A DNA stretch of 60,862 nucleotides from Bacteroides sp. OF04-15BH (GTDB lineage Bacteria > Bacteroidota > Bacteroidia > Bacteroidales > Bacteroidaceae), in assembly GCF_003477995.1 (NCBI RefSeq), contig NZ_QUEM01000023.1, positions 1 through 60,862 of the forward strand. The letters are read 5' to 3'. Under the pieces are notes generated by a model. That model was not told where the DNA came from. It saw only the letters and a program-made list of their open reading frames with translations, and made no database searches. Numbering within the stretch: position 1 is the stretch's first letter; each line of letters begins with the position of its first letter. A program made the position numbers and the translations under genes. Shown here one piece after another: positions 53,329 through 60,862 of this stretch.

Positions 53329-54363
53329 TTATTTCAAGCGTTTCAGACTCTTACGCACGTGCTCCTGGTGCGAACGGATAAGGCGTTTCTGCTTTTCGAT
53401 GATTTCATCGCGGAACTGGTTCAGGTCGCTGTAAAAGTTTGAAAACATTCTCAATAGCGGCGGCTGCGGAGTAGTGTGTGAATTGATAACCACATTCAGT
53501 CCTTTTTCTACCAGAATCACATCCACATTCTTGCCGGCCATGACCGGATCACCGTCAAAATGAATCACTCCCGGAGCCGCTCTTTCGATACTTACCTTCT
53601 TGCAGCGGAAGGTTTTGATCTTGCTGTTATGATCTATCGTGCGGTTGAAAAGCTGAATGGCTATCTGTGGTGCCTCGAGCACAGAGATGGGTTCCATAAT
53701 GGTCACGTCCATCAGTCCGTCGCTCATCGAGGCATTCGGAGCGATATAGGCATTGTTGCCGTATTGCGACGCATTGGCACAGGCAATCAGGAAAGCCTTG
53801 TAAACCATCTGTTTGTTGTCGTCAATCGTGATGGTATAGGTGTCCGGCTTATAGCTCAAGCCCTCGCGCAACGTATTCTCTATATAAGTAAGGAAACCGC
53901 GCTTGCCGGCTTCAGCAAATTTGGAACTGACAAAAGCGTCAAACCCAATGCCGCAGGTGCAGAAAAAGGGAATGTTGTTGATTTTGCCATAATCCAGCTC
54001 GTGAATCACACATTCGTTGAGCACCTGTATGGCTCCCACGGGATCAATCGGGATTTCCAGATGCCGGGCCAGTCCGTTTCCGGAGCCGCAGGGAATGATT
54101 GCCAGTGCGGTCTGGCGGTGCACCAGCGAGCGGGCCACCTCGTTCACCGTGCCGTCGCCGCCGATGGCAACCACGATATCAATGCCGTTGTCGGCCGCTT
54201 CGCGGGCAATCAGGGCCGCGTGCCCCGCATATTGCGTATATTTTATCTCATAGTCAAAGCGTGTTGTATCCAGATAATTGCCGATGTCTGCAATGATCTG
54301 GTCCTTTTTCTGGGTGCCCGAAATGGGATTGATTATGAAATGGATTCTTTTCTTCTCAGCCAT
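53329..54363 (-). CDS. Diacylglycerol/sphingoid-type lipid kinase family protein
   Basis: A 344-residue soluble lipid kinase of the DAGK catalytic family (DagK/YegS type). Motifs are INPISGTQ near the N-terminus, the nucleotide motif IGGDGTVNEVA, and CGSGNGLARHL; DGLMDV is the later metal-site motif. The ATG at 54363 is preferred to starts at 54384 and 54402 because a -7 box overlaps the latter. It is divergent from spt, the first enzyme of sphingolipid synthesis, so a sphingoid base or ceramide is a possible substrate, alongside diacylglycerol. Confidence 0.88.
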   Translation of the reverse strand: MAEKKRIHFIINPISGTQKKDQIIADIGNYLDTTRFDYEIKYTQYAGHAALIAREAADNGIDIVVAIGGDGTVNEVARSLVHRQTALAIIPCGSGNGLARHLEIPIDPVGAIQVLNECVIHELDYGKINNIPFFCTCGIGFDAFVSSKFAEAGKRGFLTYIENTLREGLSYKPDTYTITIDDNKQMVYKAFLIACANASQYGNNAYIAPNASMSDGLMDVTIMEPISVLEAPQIAIQLFNRTIDHNSKIKTFRCKKVSIERAAPGVIHFDGDPVMAGKNVDVILVEKGLNVVINSHTTPQPPLLRMFSNFYSDLNQFRDEIIEKQKRLIRSHQEHVRKSLKRLK

Positions 54364-54399
54364 AAGTAATTGAGTAAAAAACATGTTGTTTAGCAAACA

Positions 54400-54407
54400 C
54401 AAAGATA
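54400..54407 (-). promoter_or_regulatory. -7 element of the lipid kinase promoter
   Basis: On the minus strand: TATCTTTG, exact consensus, 37 bases before the chosen ATG. The -33 position carries no TTTG. Confidence 0.5.
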
Positions 54408-54502
54408 CTCTTTTTTTTCCTCTTTCATGTTCTGAACTTCATGAAAGGCAGACTTTTTGTTATTTTTATGTTTGATTTTCCCCGATTAAAAATTTTAATT
54501 AT

Positions 54503-54510
54503 TATTTTTG
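54503..54510 (+). promoter_or_regulatory. -7 element of the spt promoter
   Basis: TATTTTTG, 55 bases before the spt ATG, in a setting much like that of trmN6. A -33 box at the right spacing is not seen. Confidence 0.45.
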
Positions 54511-54564
54511 CAGCGGACTTTCAAAGAAAAGGTCCGAAGAATTTCTATAAACCTAACATTGAAA

Positions 54565-55752
54565 ATGGGATTATTACAAGACAAATTAGCAAAGTATGAT
54601 GCGCCCCAGAAATTTATGGAAGCAGGGGTGTATCCTTATTTTAGAGAAATTGAAGGCAAACAGGGGACAGAAGTTTTGATGGAAGGACACCGTGTCCTGA
54701 TGTTCGGTTCCAACGCTTATACTGGATTGACTGGAGATGAACGTGTCATTGAAGCCGGCGTACAGGCACTGAGAAAATACGGCTCAGGATGTGCCGGTTC
54801 CAGATTCCTGAACGGAACTCTGGATCTCCATGTGCAACTGGAAAAAGAACTGGCTGCCTTTGTAGGAAAGGACGAAGCACTTTGCTTTTCTACCGGATTT
54901 ACCGTAAATTCCGGAGTGCTGGCCTGCATCACCGACCGCAATGACTATATCATCTGCGACGACAGAGACCATGCTTCTATCGTAGACGGAAGAAGACTGT
55001 CTTTCTCACACAACCTGAAATACAAGCACAACGATATGGAGGATCTGGAGAAACAGCTCCAGAAGTGCAAGCCCGATGCAGTGAAACTGATTGTCGTTGA
55101 CGGTGTGTTCTCTATGGAAGGCGACTTGGCCAACCTGCCGGAAATCGTGCGCCTGAAGCATAAGTACAATGCCAGCATCATGGTTGACGAGGCACACGGA
55201 CTGGGTGTGTTCGGACGCAACGGACGTGGTGTGTGCGACCATTTCAATCTGACCGATGAGGTAGACCTGATCATGGGAACATTCAGTAAGTCTCTGGCTT
55301 CTATCGGCGGCTTTATCGCAGCGGACAAGTCCATCATCAACTGGTTGAGACACAACACCAGAACCTATATCTTCAGCGCTTCAAACACACCGGCTGCCAC
55401 AGCCTCTGCACTCGAAGCCCTGCACATTCTGCAGCAGGAGCCGGAGCGTATCCAGAAACTGTGGGACGTTACCGACTATGCCTTGAAGCGTTTTCGCGAA
55501 GAAGGCTTCGAAATCGGTGCTACCGAATCGCCGATTATTCCATTGTACGTGCGCGATACCGACAAGACTTTCCTCGTGACCAAACTGGCATTCGACGAAG
55601 GTGTGTTCATCAATCCGGTAATTCCGCCGGCCTGTGCTCCTCAGGACACCCTGGTACGCTTTGCCCTGATGGCCAACCATACCAAAGAGCAGGTTGACGA
55701 AGCTATCGAGAAACTGTCTAAGGTATTCAAGCAGTTGGATATCATCCGATAA
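54565..55752 (+). CDS. spt: Serine palmitoyltransferase (alpha-oxoamine synthase)
   Basis: A 395-residue PLP enzyme that condenses serine with a fatty acyl-CoA to make 3-ketosphinganine, the first step of Bacteroides sphingolipids. Visible are DRDHAS with His136, MVDEAHG with Asp208 and the PLP lysine Lys242 in GTFSKSLASIGG. The sequence also resembles 2-amino-3-ketobutyrate ligase and BioF, but the N-terminus (MGLLQDKLAKYDAPQKFMEA) and overall fit match the Bacteroides Spt. The ATG at 54565 is chosen over an upstream start at 54508. Confidence 0.9.
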   Translation: MGLLQDKLAKYDAPQKFMEAGVYPYFREIEGKQGTEVLMEGHRVLMFGSNAYTGLTGDERVIEAGVQALRKYGSGCAGSRFLNGTLDLHVQLEKELAAFVGKDEALCFSTGFTVNSGVLACITDRNDYIICDDRDHASIVDGRRLSFSHNLKYKHNDMEDLEKQLQKCKPDAVKLIVVDGVFSMEGDLANLPEIVRLKHKYNASIMVDEAHGLGVFGRNGRGVCDHFNLTDEVDLIMGTFSKSLASIGGFIAADKSIINWLRHNTRTYIFSASNTPAATASALEALHILQQEPERIQKLWDVTDYALKRFREEGFEIGATESPIIPLYVRDTDKTFLVTKLAFDEGVFINPVIPPACAPQDTLVRFALMANHTKEQVDEAIEKLSKVFKQLDIIR

Positions 55753-55786
55753 AAAGGTTTTTTATGATCTTATAGAAAATAAATTG

Positions 55787-55821
55787 AAGTGGATTCTCCG
55801 TTTCCGAACGGGAGTCCACTT
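55787..55821 (+). terminator. Intrinsic terminator after spt
   Basis: The arms AAGTGGA (55787-55793) and TCCACTT (55815-55821), extended by an inner CTCCGTT/AACGGGAG helix. Only a weak T-run follows. Confidence 0.6.
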
Positions 55822-55861
55822 TCAATGTTTATGCTTTTACCCTGAAAAAACAAAACTATCT

Positions 55862-57316
55862 ATGAAAACAACCCGATACACAAGATGCAGGAGCGGGGCT
55901 GTTCTGTCTCTGGGAGGACTTCTGTTCCTCATGACTGCCTGCGCTCCGAAAACACCCAAGGAAAACAGCAGCGAAGCCCCTGCCATCTTTCCGGACTACA
56001 AGAATGTGGTCGTGCCATGCAATATAGCACCTCTGAACTTTATGATGGACGGGGCATCCAGAATCTCGGCCGACTTCTTTGTTGGAAACGAGAAACTGTT
56101 TACCGTCAGCGGAACAAACACCATCAAAATTCCCAAAGACGACTGGCAGGACGGTCTGAAACAGGCACGGGGAAAACAGATGCGTGTCTCCGTCTCCGTA
56201 TGGAACGACCAGCATCAGGAAGGAGTGAAATATCGTGATTTCCAGATTACTGTGTCTGCCGACTCCATCACTCCCTGGATTGCCTACCGCCTGATCCCCC
56301 CGGGCTATGTGCTTTGGAAGAGCATGGGCATCTATCAGCGCCATCTGGAAAATTTCGAGGAGGAATGCGTGGTAAGCAACAACGAAAACCACGACGGCTG
56401 TGTCAACTGCCACAGTTTCCAGAACTATTCTCCGGAGCGTTTTCTGTTTCACGCACGAGGCAAGAACGGTTGCAGTGTGCTGGTTCAGAACGGAGTACCC
56501 GAACGACTGGAACTCGACAAGATGGAGCCTCACTTCAAGGGCACTTACCCGTTCTGGCACCCGAAAGGCCGTTTCATCGTACTGGCCAACTGCGACACGC
56601 ATCAGGCTTTCTATGGCCACAGCAACAACAAGGTGGAGGTCTATGATCTGGAATCGGACCTGATGGTTTACGACACGAAAGAGAAGAAAGTCATCACCGA
56701 CCCACGGTTCACGGAAAAACAGTATTGGGAAACGTTCCCGGCTTTTTCGCCCGACGGAAAGTCGCTTTATTTCTGCCGCGCTCAGGCCTGCAACATTCCC
56801 AAGGAATATGACAAGTTGAAATATGCTCTGCTGCGCACGGACTTCAATGAGCAGAACGGCACACTGGGCAGTAGGGTAGACACCCTCTATAATCCGGCCA
56901 CCGAAAAGGGCAGTGTTTCTTTCCCCCGCATCTCGCCCGACGGGAAATATCTGCTGTTTACGGAATCAGACAGCGGTACCTTCCCCATCTGGCACAAAAA
57001 GGCCGACCTGAAAATGATCAATCTGGCTACCGGCGAACGTGTAAATACCGATGCCCTGAACAGCAGCGATGTGGACAGCTATCACAGCTGGGACCAGAAA
57101 GGAAAATGGATTATCTTCAGCAGCCGTCGCCTGGACGGACGGTACACACGTCTTTTCATCGCTCATTTTGATGAGAAGACCGGATTCTCCAAACCTTTCC
57201 TGTTGCCGCAGAAAGCTCCGGTGCAGAACAACGAACGCATGTATTCGTACAACATCCCGGAATTTGTAAGCGGACCGGTTGATCTGAAAGAGTCCGTTGC
57301 CGATTTATTTGAATAA
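55862..57316 (+). CDS. TolB-like beta-propeller lipoprotein with a CxxCH motif
   Basis: A 484-residue predicted lipoprotein (lipobox LMTAC, Cys27). From about residue 190 it has PD40/TolB-like propeller blades, for example AFSPDGKSLYFCRA and RISPDGKYLLFTES. A single CVNCH at residues 180-184 is the heme c attachment motif, so it may carry one covalent heme if the cell exports a cytochrome c maturation system. The role is unknown; electron transfer or a structural scaffold are both possible. The next gene follows after 18 bases and is probably its partner. Confidence 0.8.
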   Translation: MKTTRYTRCRSGAVLSLGGLLFLMTACAPKTPKENSSEAPAIFPDYKNVVVPCNIAPLNFMMDGASRISADFFVGNEKLFTVSGTNTIKIPKDDWQDGLKQARGKQMRVSVSVWNDQHQEGVKYRDFQITVSADSITPWIAYRLIPPGYVLWKSMGIYQRHLENFEEECVVSNNENHDGCVNCHSFQNYSPERFLFHARGKNGCSVLVQNGVPERLELDKMEPHFKGTYPFWHPKGRFIVLANCDTHQAFYGHSNNKVEVYDLESDLMVYDTKEKKVITDPRFTEKQYWETFPAFSPDGKSLYFCRAQACNIPKEYDKLKYALLRTDFNEQNGTLGSRVDTLYNPATEKGSVSFPRISPDGKYLLFTESDSGTFPIWHKKADLKMINLATGERVNTDALNSSDVDSYHSWDQKGKWIIFSSRRLDGRYTRLFIAHFDEKTGFSKPFLLPQKAPVQNNERMYSYNIPEFVSGPVDLKESVADLFE

Positions 57317-57334
57317 CCCAAGAAATTACTGACC

Positions 57335-59050
57335 ATGAATTTCAAGAAATATTCCCATCATGCCGGCAATCTGCTGCTTTGGATGGCCACGTTCGCCACT
57401 CTGGGGCTTTGCTGTCCAGCAACCCTGAAGAACATCGAAGCCCAAAACCCTTTGTTGGGAGCCGGTGACTTTATCTCCGAAAGCCTGCGCTATCCGGGCG
57501 GACTGGTATCCATCGCCAACACCTGGCTGCAACAGTTTTATGTCTATCCGTGGCTGGGAGCAGCCCTTACGGCCACCCTCATCATGGCGTGCAGCCTGAG
57601 CATCGGTGCAGCTCTCCGCAGTCTGAAAACCCGCTGGGGAGCCCTTGCCGGACTAATCCTGGCCTCGGTCATTCTGTTTGTGGAGTTTCCCAACCAGCTG
57701 ACTTTGTTGCAAATCACCTTGTCGCTGCTTCTCTATGCCGGATATGCTGCCCTGAAGATGCGGAACCGCAGCGCAGGGCCTGCCATAGCCTGCCTGCTCG
57801 TCTTTCCGGTTCTCGGAAGTGCAGCCGCCTTTGGTCTTTATCTGGCCTTTTTGCTGACCGATCTGGCCGAAGGCCGCCGCGTAGGTTCGTGGATTTATAG
57901 CGCCGTAGGGCTGTTCCTGAGCATTCTTTTCCCATACCTGTGGAGCGAAGGCATCAGTTATCTTGATGAAAATCAGCGCCAGTTGTTCCGTATGGATGCC
58001 CTGTCGTTTGTGTTGCCCCTGCTGCCGATAGTTCATCTGTTCTGTAAATCGAAAGCAAACACTACGGACATAAAACATCCGGCAGTGGAGTGGGGCTGCC
58101 ATCTGGCCGCTGCCCTCATCATACCGGCCTTATTCCTGATACAGAAAGGAAAAATAGCGCAGAAAGAAGACCTCTATCACATGGAGCAGGCAGCCGAAGA
58201 AGGCGACTGGAGCACCGTGTATCAGCTGGCCAACGCCAACCGGCCCAATTATACGGACTTGCAGCTGAGATATGCACTGCTGGCCGAAAGTGAAGCCGGA
58301 ACGCTGGCCGACAATCTGTTCTTCTATCCGGTGACCTCAACGGATAATTTCTACTTCAGTCGGAAAACGGAAGTGATCCCTGCTTTCTTCAATGCCTTGT
58401 TTTACAAAAGTGTAGGGGTGGGTGACGAATATATGCATCAGATTTTTGAAATGGGCGTGCAGAATCATGCTTCGGCTTCAGCCCGCACCATCCGCCATCT
58501 CACCGAAGCCGCCATCATGCAGGGCGACAAGGCACTGGCGCGCAAGTATTTTGACATCGCTTGCCGAAGCCAGAAGGAACAGCAATGGACCGAGCGCACC
58601 GCACAAAAACTAAACGAACTGAACAGCACACAGGTCACAAAAGATTCCGTGCCGGACCGCTCGGGTTACTTTATCGGTTCCTATGCTCCCAAACTGGAAT
58701 TCACTTATATGGCTCTGGACGACAGTACCAACACCAAGCGCATCAATCTGATGCTTTGCAGTTTCCTGCTTGAAAAGGATATGGGACGCTTCAAACAGGC
58801 TCTGAGCATGTATCGGGAACTTTTCCGGCAGCATCTGCCCAACGCTTATGCCGAAGCGTATCTGCTGGCCAATATGGACGACCGGAACTATGTATTGCCG
58901 TTTGATGTGCCGCAAAACAAGATGCAGGATTGGATGAATTATCTGCAACTCCTCAGTGAGGATCGTATCGGAGAAATCAACCAGCAGTATTCCAATACGT
59001 ATTGGTATTATTATCTGTATTCGAATGCCCAGGCAGCAAAGCAACAATAA
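57335..59050 (+). CDS. DUF6057-like polytopic membrane protein with C-terminal repeats
   Basis: A 571-residue protein. About eight hydrophobic segments fill the first 270 residues (for example LGAALTATLIMACSLSIGAA and LLPIVHLFC). The remaining 300 residues are soluble and helix-rich with TPR-like pairs (EEGDWSTVYQLANANR, MGRFKQALSMYRELF). It matches the DUF6057 type of Bacteroides membrane protein; the function is unknown. It starts 18 bases after the CxxCH lipoprotein gene, which suggests a two-component envelope complex. Confidence 0.75.
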   Translation: MNFKKYSHHAGNLLLWMATFATLGLCCPATLKNIEAQNPLLGAGDFISESLRYPGGLVSIANTWLQQFYVYPWLGAALTATLIMACSLSIGAALRSLKTRWGALAGLILASVILFVEFPNQLTLLQITLSLLLYAGYAALKMRNRSAGPAIACLLVFPVLGSAAAFGLYLAFLLTDLAEGRRVGSWIYSAVGLFLSILFPYLWSEGISYLDENQRQLFRMDALSFVLPLLPIVHLFCKSKANTTDIKHPAVEWGCHLAAALIIPALFLIQKGKIAQKEDLYHMEQAAEEGDWSTVYQLANANRPNYTDLQLRYALLAESEAGTLADNLFFYPVTSTDNFYFSRKTEVIPAFFNALFYKSVGVGDEYMHQIFEMGVQNHASASARTIRHLTEAAIMQGDKALARKYFDIACRSQKEQQWTERTAQKLNELNSTQVTKDSVPDRSGYFIGSYAPKLEFTYMALDDSTNTKRINLMLCSFLLEKDMGRFKQALSMYRELFRQHLPNAYAEAYLLANMDDRNYVLPFDVPQNKMQDWMNYLQLLSEDRIGEINQQYSNTYWYYYLYSNAQAAKQQ

Positions 59051-59095
59051 AGGGGCCACGGATTGGGAAAAGAAATCCGGAAGCCTTTAAAATCG

Positions 59096-59136
59096 AAAGC
59101 CTCAAACCGAACAGACAAGAGTCGGTTTGAGGCTTT
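59096..59136 (+). terminator. Intrinsic terminator after the DUF6057-like gene
   Basis: A perfect 15-bp stem (59096-59110 with 59122-59136) followed by T's. Confidence 0.85.
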
Positions 59137-59264
59137 TTCCGTATGAAAAAACTAGAGCGTTTTAAATCCGAATCCAGAAGTCCTGTGAGCATGCAATAAG
59201 GAGCAGAAGCTCAAACACATGGAAAGAAGCTTTTAGCATGAGAAAATCATTGTGATAAAATTCA

Positions 59265-59306
59265 AAAACGGTGCTGATGAAATGAAAAAATCATCAGCAC
59301 CGTTTT
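59265..59306. terminator. Second strong hairpin before the IS element
   Basis: A 16-bp perfect stem (59265-59280 with 59291-59306) ending in TTTT. It lies 20 bases outside the IS end and may stop transcription leaving the IS on the minus strand. The stretch 59141-59264 between the two hairpins shows no gene. Confidence 0.7.
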
Positions 59307-59351
59307 CAAAGGAGATTTCGGGGCATGACTATGCCTAAAATTACTTCACAC

Positions 59352-59571
59352 ATTTTTGTTTATATTTACTGATTCACTTTACATGTTAATAAAACTCTTC
59401 CTGCTTTACTTTACATATTAGTTAGCAACAGGTTTAAATGCGATGCATTAGTAACAAATCAGGACAAATAATATTTAATGAACTAATCTATGAAAAACAC
59501 CGCGGAGGTTTGCCTAACGGCTGGAGGCGCGAAACCTCCAAAGAGTGTCATGCAACGGACGCAGCTCTCAT
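59352..59571. other. 220-bp non-coding tail of the IS element
   Basis: Between the left end of the IS and the orfB stop. It contains two direct copies of ACTTTACATRTTA (59376-59388 and 59408-59420) and a GC-rich hairpin (59504-59539, arms GGAGGTTT and AAACCTCC) followed on the minus strand by five T's, a likely terminator for the transposase transcript. Most IS3 elements have a much shorter tail here. Confidence 0.5.
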
Positions 59572-60426
59572 TTATGCGGGCGTCTTCATGCCATTACTCC
59601 TATGCGGTCTTTTGGTGTTATAAAATTCTATGATCTGTTTTATTAATGTCCTGGCCTGTCTGATATTCGCAGGTCTTTTCATTCTGTAAAGCCATTCCTG
59701 CTTGATGATTCCATTAACCCGCTCTGCAATGGCATTGTCTGTCGGATTACCGTCTTCTGTCATACTGATTGTGACCTTGAGTTCCTCAAGCCGTTCCACA
59801 TAGCGGTTACAGCAATACTGCACTCCACGGTCCGAGTGGTGAATCAGATGACTCAGATCTGCTTTCCGGAACATACTCAAAGCCTGTTCCAAAGTTTCAA
59901 GTGTATTCTCGGCAACCAGACTCTCAGAAAGGGTCCAGCCGATAATCTCATGCGAAAATGCATCGGTCAGCAAATGAAGGTAACAGACACCTTCATCCGT
60001 ATCTATATAAGTGATGTCTGCCACCCAAAGCATGTTTATTCCCGTTGGTTTATAGCCTTTTATCAGATTCTTATACCTGCGGAAACGGTGGTTTGAGTTG
60101 GTGGTATGCCTACGCTTCTGGGGAGGAAGCATCAGATGTCTGCGATGGAGCAGGTTATAAAAACAGTCACGTCCCATAACTCTGGAACCATAGACATCAC
60201 GCAGAATCAGAAACAGTTTGTAGGCTCCGATACCTGGAGCCTGTTGGCGGATATCCCTTACCAAAGACAAGACCTTCAACTCATTCAGCTTACGTTCCTC
60301 GCAAGTGCTCCGGCTGACTGAATAATAGCCTTCACGTGTCTTGCCAAACAGTCCGCTCAGACATTCTATAGATACTTTAGGATGTCTGAGCCGAAGGCTG
60401 TCTACTGCTTGGCGCCAGCTTTTTTT
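59572..60426 (-). CDS. IS3-family transposase, orfB part (DDE integrase), read by -1 frameshift
   Basis: The catalytic half of the transposase. The DDE residues are visible: Asp in WVADITYID, Asp in HHSDRGVQY and Glu in NAIAERVNGIIKQEW. An in-frame ATG occurs at 60279, but the same frame stays open upstream to a run of seven A's at 60420-60426, where orfA could slip back one base (A-AAA-AAG). The fused frame then reads KKSWRQAVDSLRL and continues into the usual IS3 linker. Translation through this slip would give the active OrfAB protein. Confidence 0.88.
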   Translation of the reverse strand, partial: KKSWRQAVDSLRLRHPKVSIECLSGLFGKTREGYYSVSRSTCEERKLNELKVLSLVRDIRQQAPGIGAYKLFLILRDVYGSRVMGRDCFYNLLHRRHLMLPPQKRRHTTNSNHRFRRYKNLIKGYKPTGINMLWVADITYIDTDEGVCYLHLLTDAFSHEIIGWTLSESLVAENTLETLEQALSMFRKADLSHLIHHSDRGVQYCCNRYVERLEELKVTISMTEDGNPTDNAIAERVNGIIKQEWLYRMKRPANIRQARTLIKQIIEFYNTKRPHRSNGMKTPA

Positions 60427-60812
60427 AACAGGTCGATTCCATATTCCTCACGACCGATCCGCAAAACCTCATTCAAGGCTTCGTTACGCAGTTCGGAATA
60501 TTCCAAAGCTTTCCGAAGGCGGGCTATCTCGGCTGCCAGTTCTTCTTCTTTGCTTTGAGGAATCCCTTCACGCTGGTGTTTGGCTAATCTTTCCTTACGC
60601 ATAAGAGATATCTTTTCCAATAGTTCAGAGGATAAAGGTAGCTCTTTTTCGTTCAAAACAAACTCTTTTTCCCAATAATAAAGAGCGCCCTTGGCCAGAT
60701 TATACTTCTGCTCGGTAAAAGATCTTGACTCTGCAGATTGATAATACTCACTTAAAACTCGAAGTTTAAAATCAACGCTAAACTTGCGATGAGGTACATT
60801 TCTTGTTCCCAT
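60402..60812 (-). CDS. IS3-family transposase, orfA part (helix-turn-helix)
   Basis: A 136-residue OrfA with an N-terminal helix-turn-helix (KFSVDFKLRVLSEYYQSAES) and a leucine-zipper-like coiled coil near residues 90-125 (EEELAAEIARLRKALEYSEL). It ends at a TAG shortly after the seven-A slip site, the usual layout for programmed frameshifting in this family. The orf runs away from the window's right edge. Confidence 0.88.
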   Translation of the reverse strand: MGTRNVPHRKFSVDFKLRVLSEYYQSAESRSFTEQKYNLAKGALYYWEKEFVLNEKELPLSSELLEKISLMRKERLAKHQREGIPQSKEEELAAEIARLRKALEYSELRNEALNEVLRIGREEYGIDLLKKAGAKQ

Positions 60813-60862
60813 TTTAATCTTTTAATTGTTAAAACGGTGTGAAGTATTTCTGTATTAAGACA

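Larger units (their letters stand above)
59326..60862 (-). mobile_element. IS3-family insertion sequence, running to the window end
   Basis: Two transposase frames (orfA, orfB) lie between related ends: 59326-59351 reads TGACT...ACTTCACAC inward, and 60837-60862 reads TGTCT...ACTTCACAC inward on the other strand, matching at 17 of 26 positions and beginning with TG as IS3 ends do. The element would be 1537 bp. The window stops at the last base of the right end, so a target duplication cannot be checked. Confidence 0.75.

Overview
The window looks like a chromosomal piece from a gut Bacteroidales, most likely Bacteroides or Phocaeicola. The evidence is the repeated Bacteroides-type promoter (TTTG, 19-20 nt, TAnnTTTG), a sphingolipid-forming serine palmitoyltransferase, a GDP-fucose synthesis operon, a Ser-type sulfatase, Bacteroides-type lipoproteins (DUF4923, DUF3298) and a LytTR two-component system. 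The left end is the last bases of a 5S rRNA. The right end stops exactly at the terminal inverted repeat of an IS3-family element. Both are multicopy sequences, so the window is probably one whole assembly contig.

Layout. 0.4-7.1 kb (minus strand): cytoplasmic GH13 amylase, fabD, a GH109-like oxidoreductase gene with thiD, and a secreted sulfatase. 7.4-10.7 kb (plus): manC-gmd-fcl, making GDP-fucose from mannose-1-P. 10.75-17.85 kb (minus): YecH-like protein with a DUF3298 lipoprotein; an NrtR/AraR-like regulator with transketolase and rpiB behind a 17-bp palindrome; then rluA, a DUF4923 lipoprotein and an unknown membrane-anchored protein. 18.0-23.4 kb (plus): a secreted unknown protein, then a 4.6-kb cassette (histidine kinase, LytTR regulator, lipoprotein, DUF1566 protein, metallophosphoesterase) between two 100-bp direct repeats. 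23.77-23.98 kb (minus): a structured RNA gene, possibly 6S RNA. 24.2-28.5 kb (plus): CBM20-GH77 amylomaltase and an ABC-F protein. 28.66-33.5 kb (minus): an AT-rich island with a phospholipase D-helicase-DUF3427 protein and a HipB/HipA pair. 34-35 kb: an NlpE-like lipoprotein whose 3' end is echoed downstream across a tiny acidic ORF. 35-37.7 kb (minus): mgtA with an 11-bp-phased repeat array upstream. 38-44.9 kb (plus): a complete glycine cleavage operon (lplA-gcvT-gcvH-gcvPA-gcvPB-lpd). 45.1-52.4 kb (minus): lon-tgt-LptF/G permease-DEAD helicase-mltG. 52.5-59.05 kb: trmN6, a lipid kinase divergent from spt, a CxxCH-bearing beta-propeller lipoprotein and a DUF6057-like membrane protein. 59.3-60.86 kb: the IS3-family element.

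Most of the window is ordinary core metabolism in short operons. The parts most worth following up are the repeat-bounded signalling cassette, the second 3'-end echo near 34.8 kb, the phased operator array at mgtA, the palindrome at the NrtR-like operon, the AT-rich defence-like island, the predicted structured RNA, and the Tgt lacking its usual zinc cysteines. All calls come from reading the sequence and from family knowledge. No database search or folding program was run.
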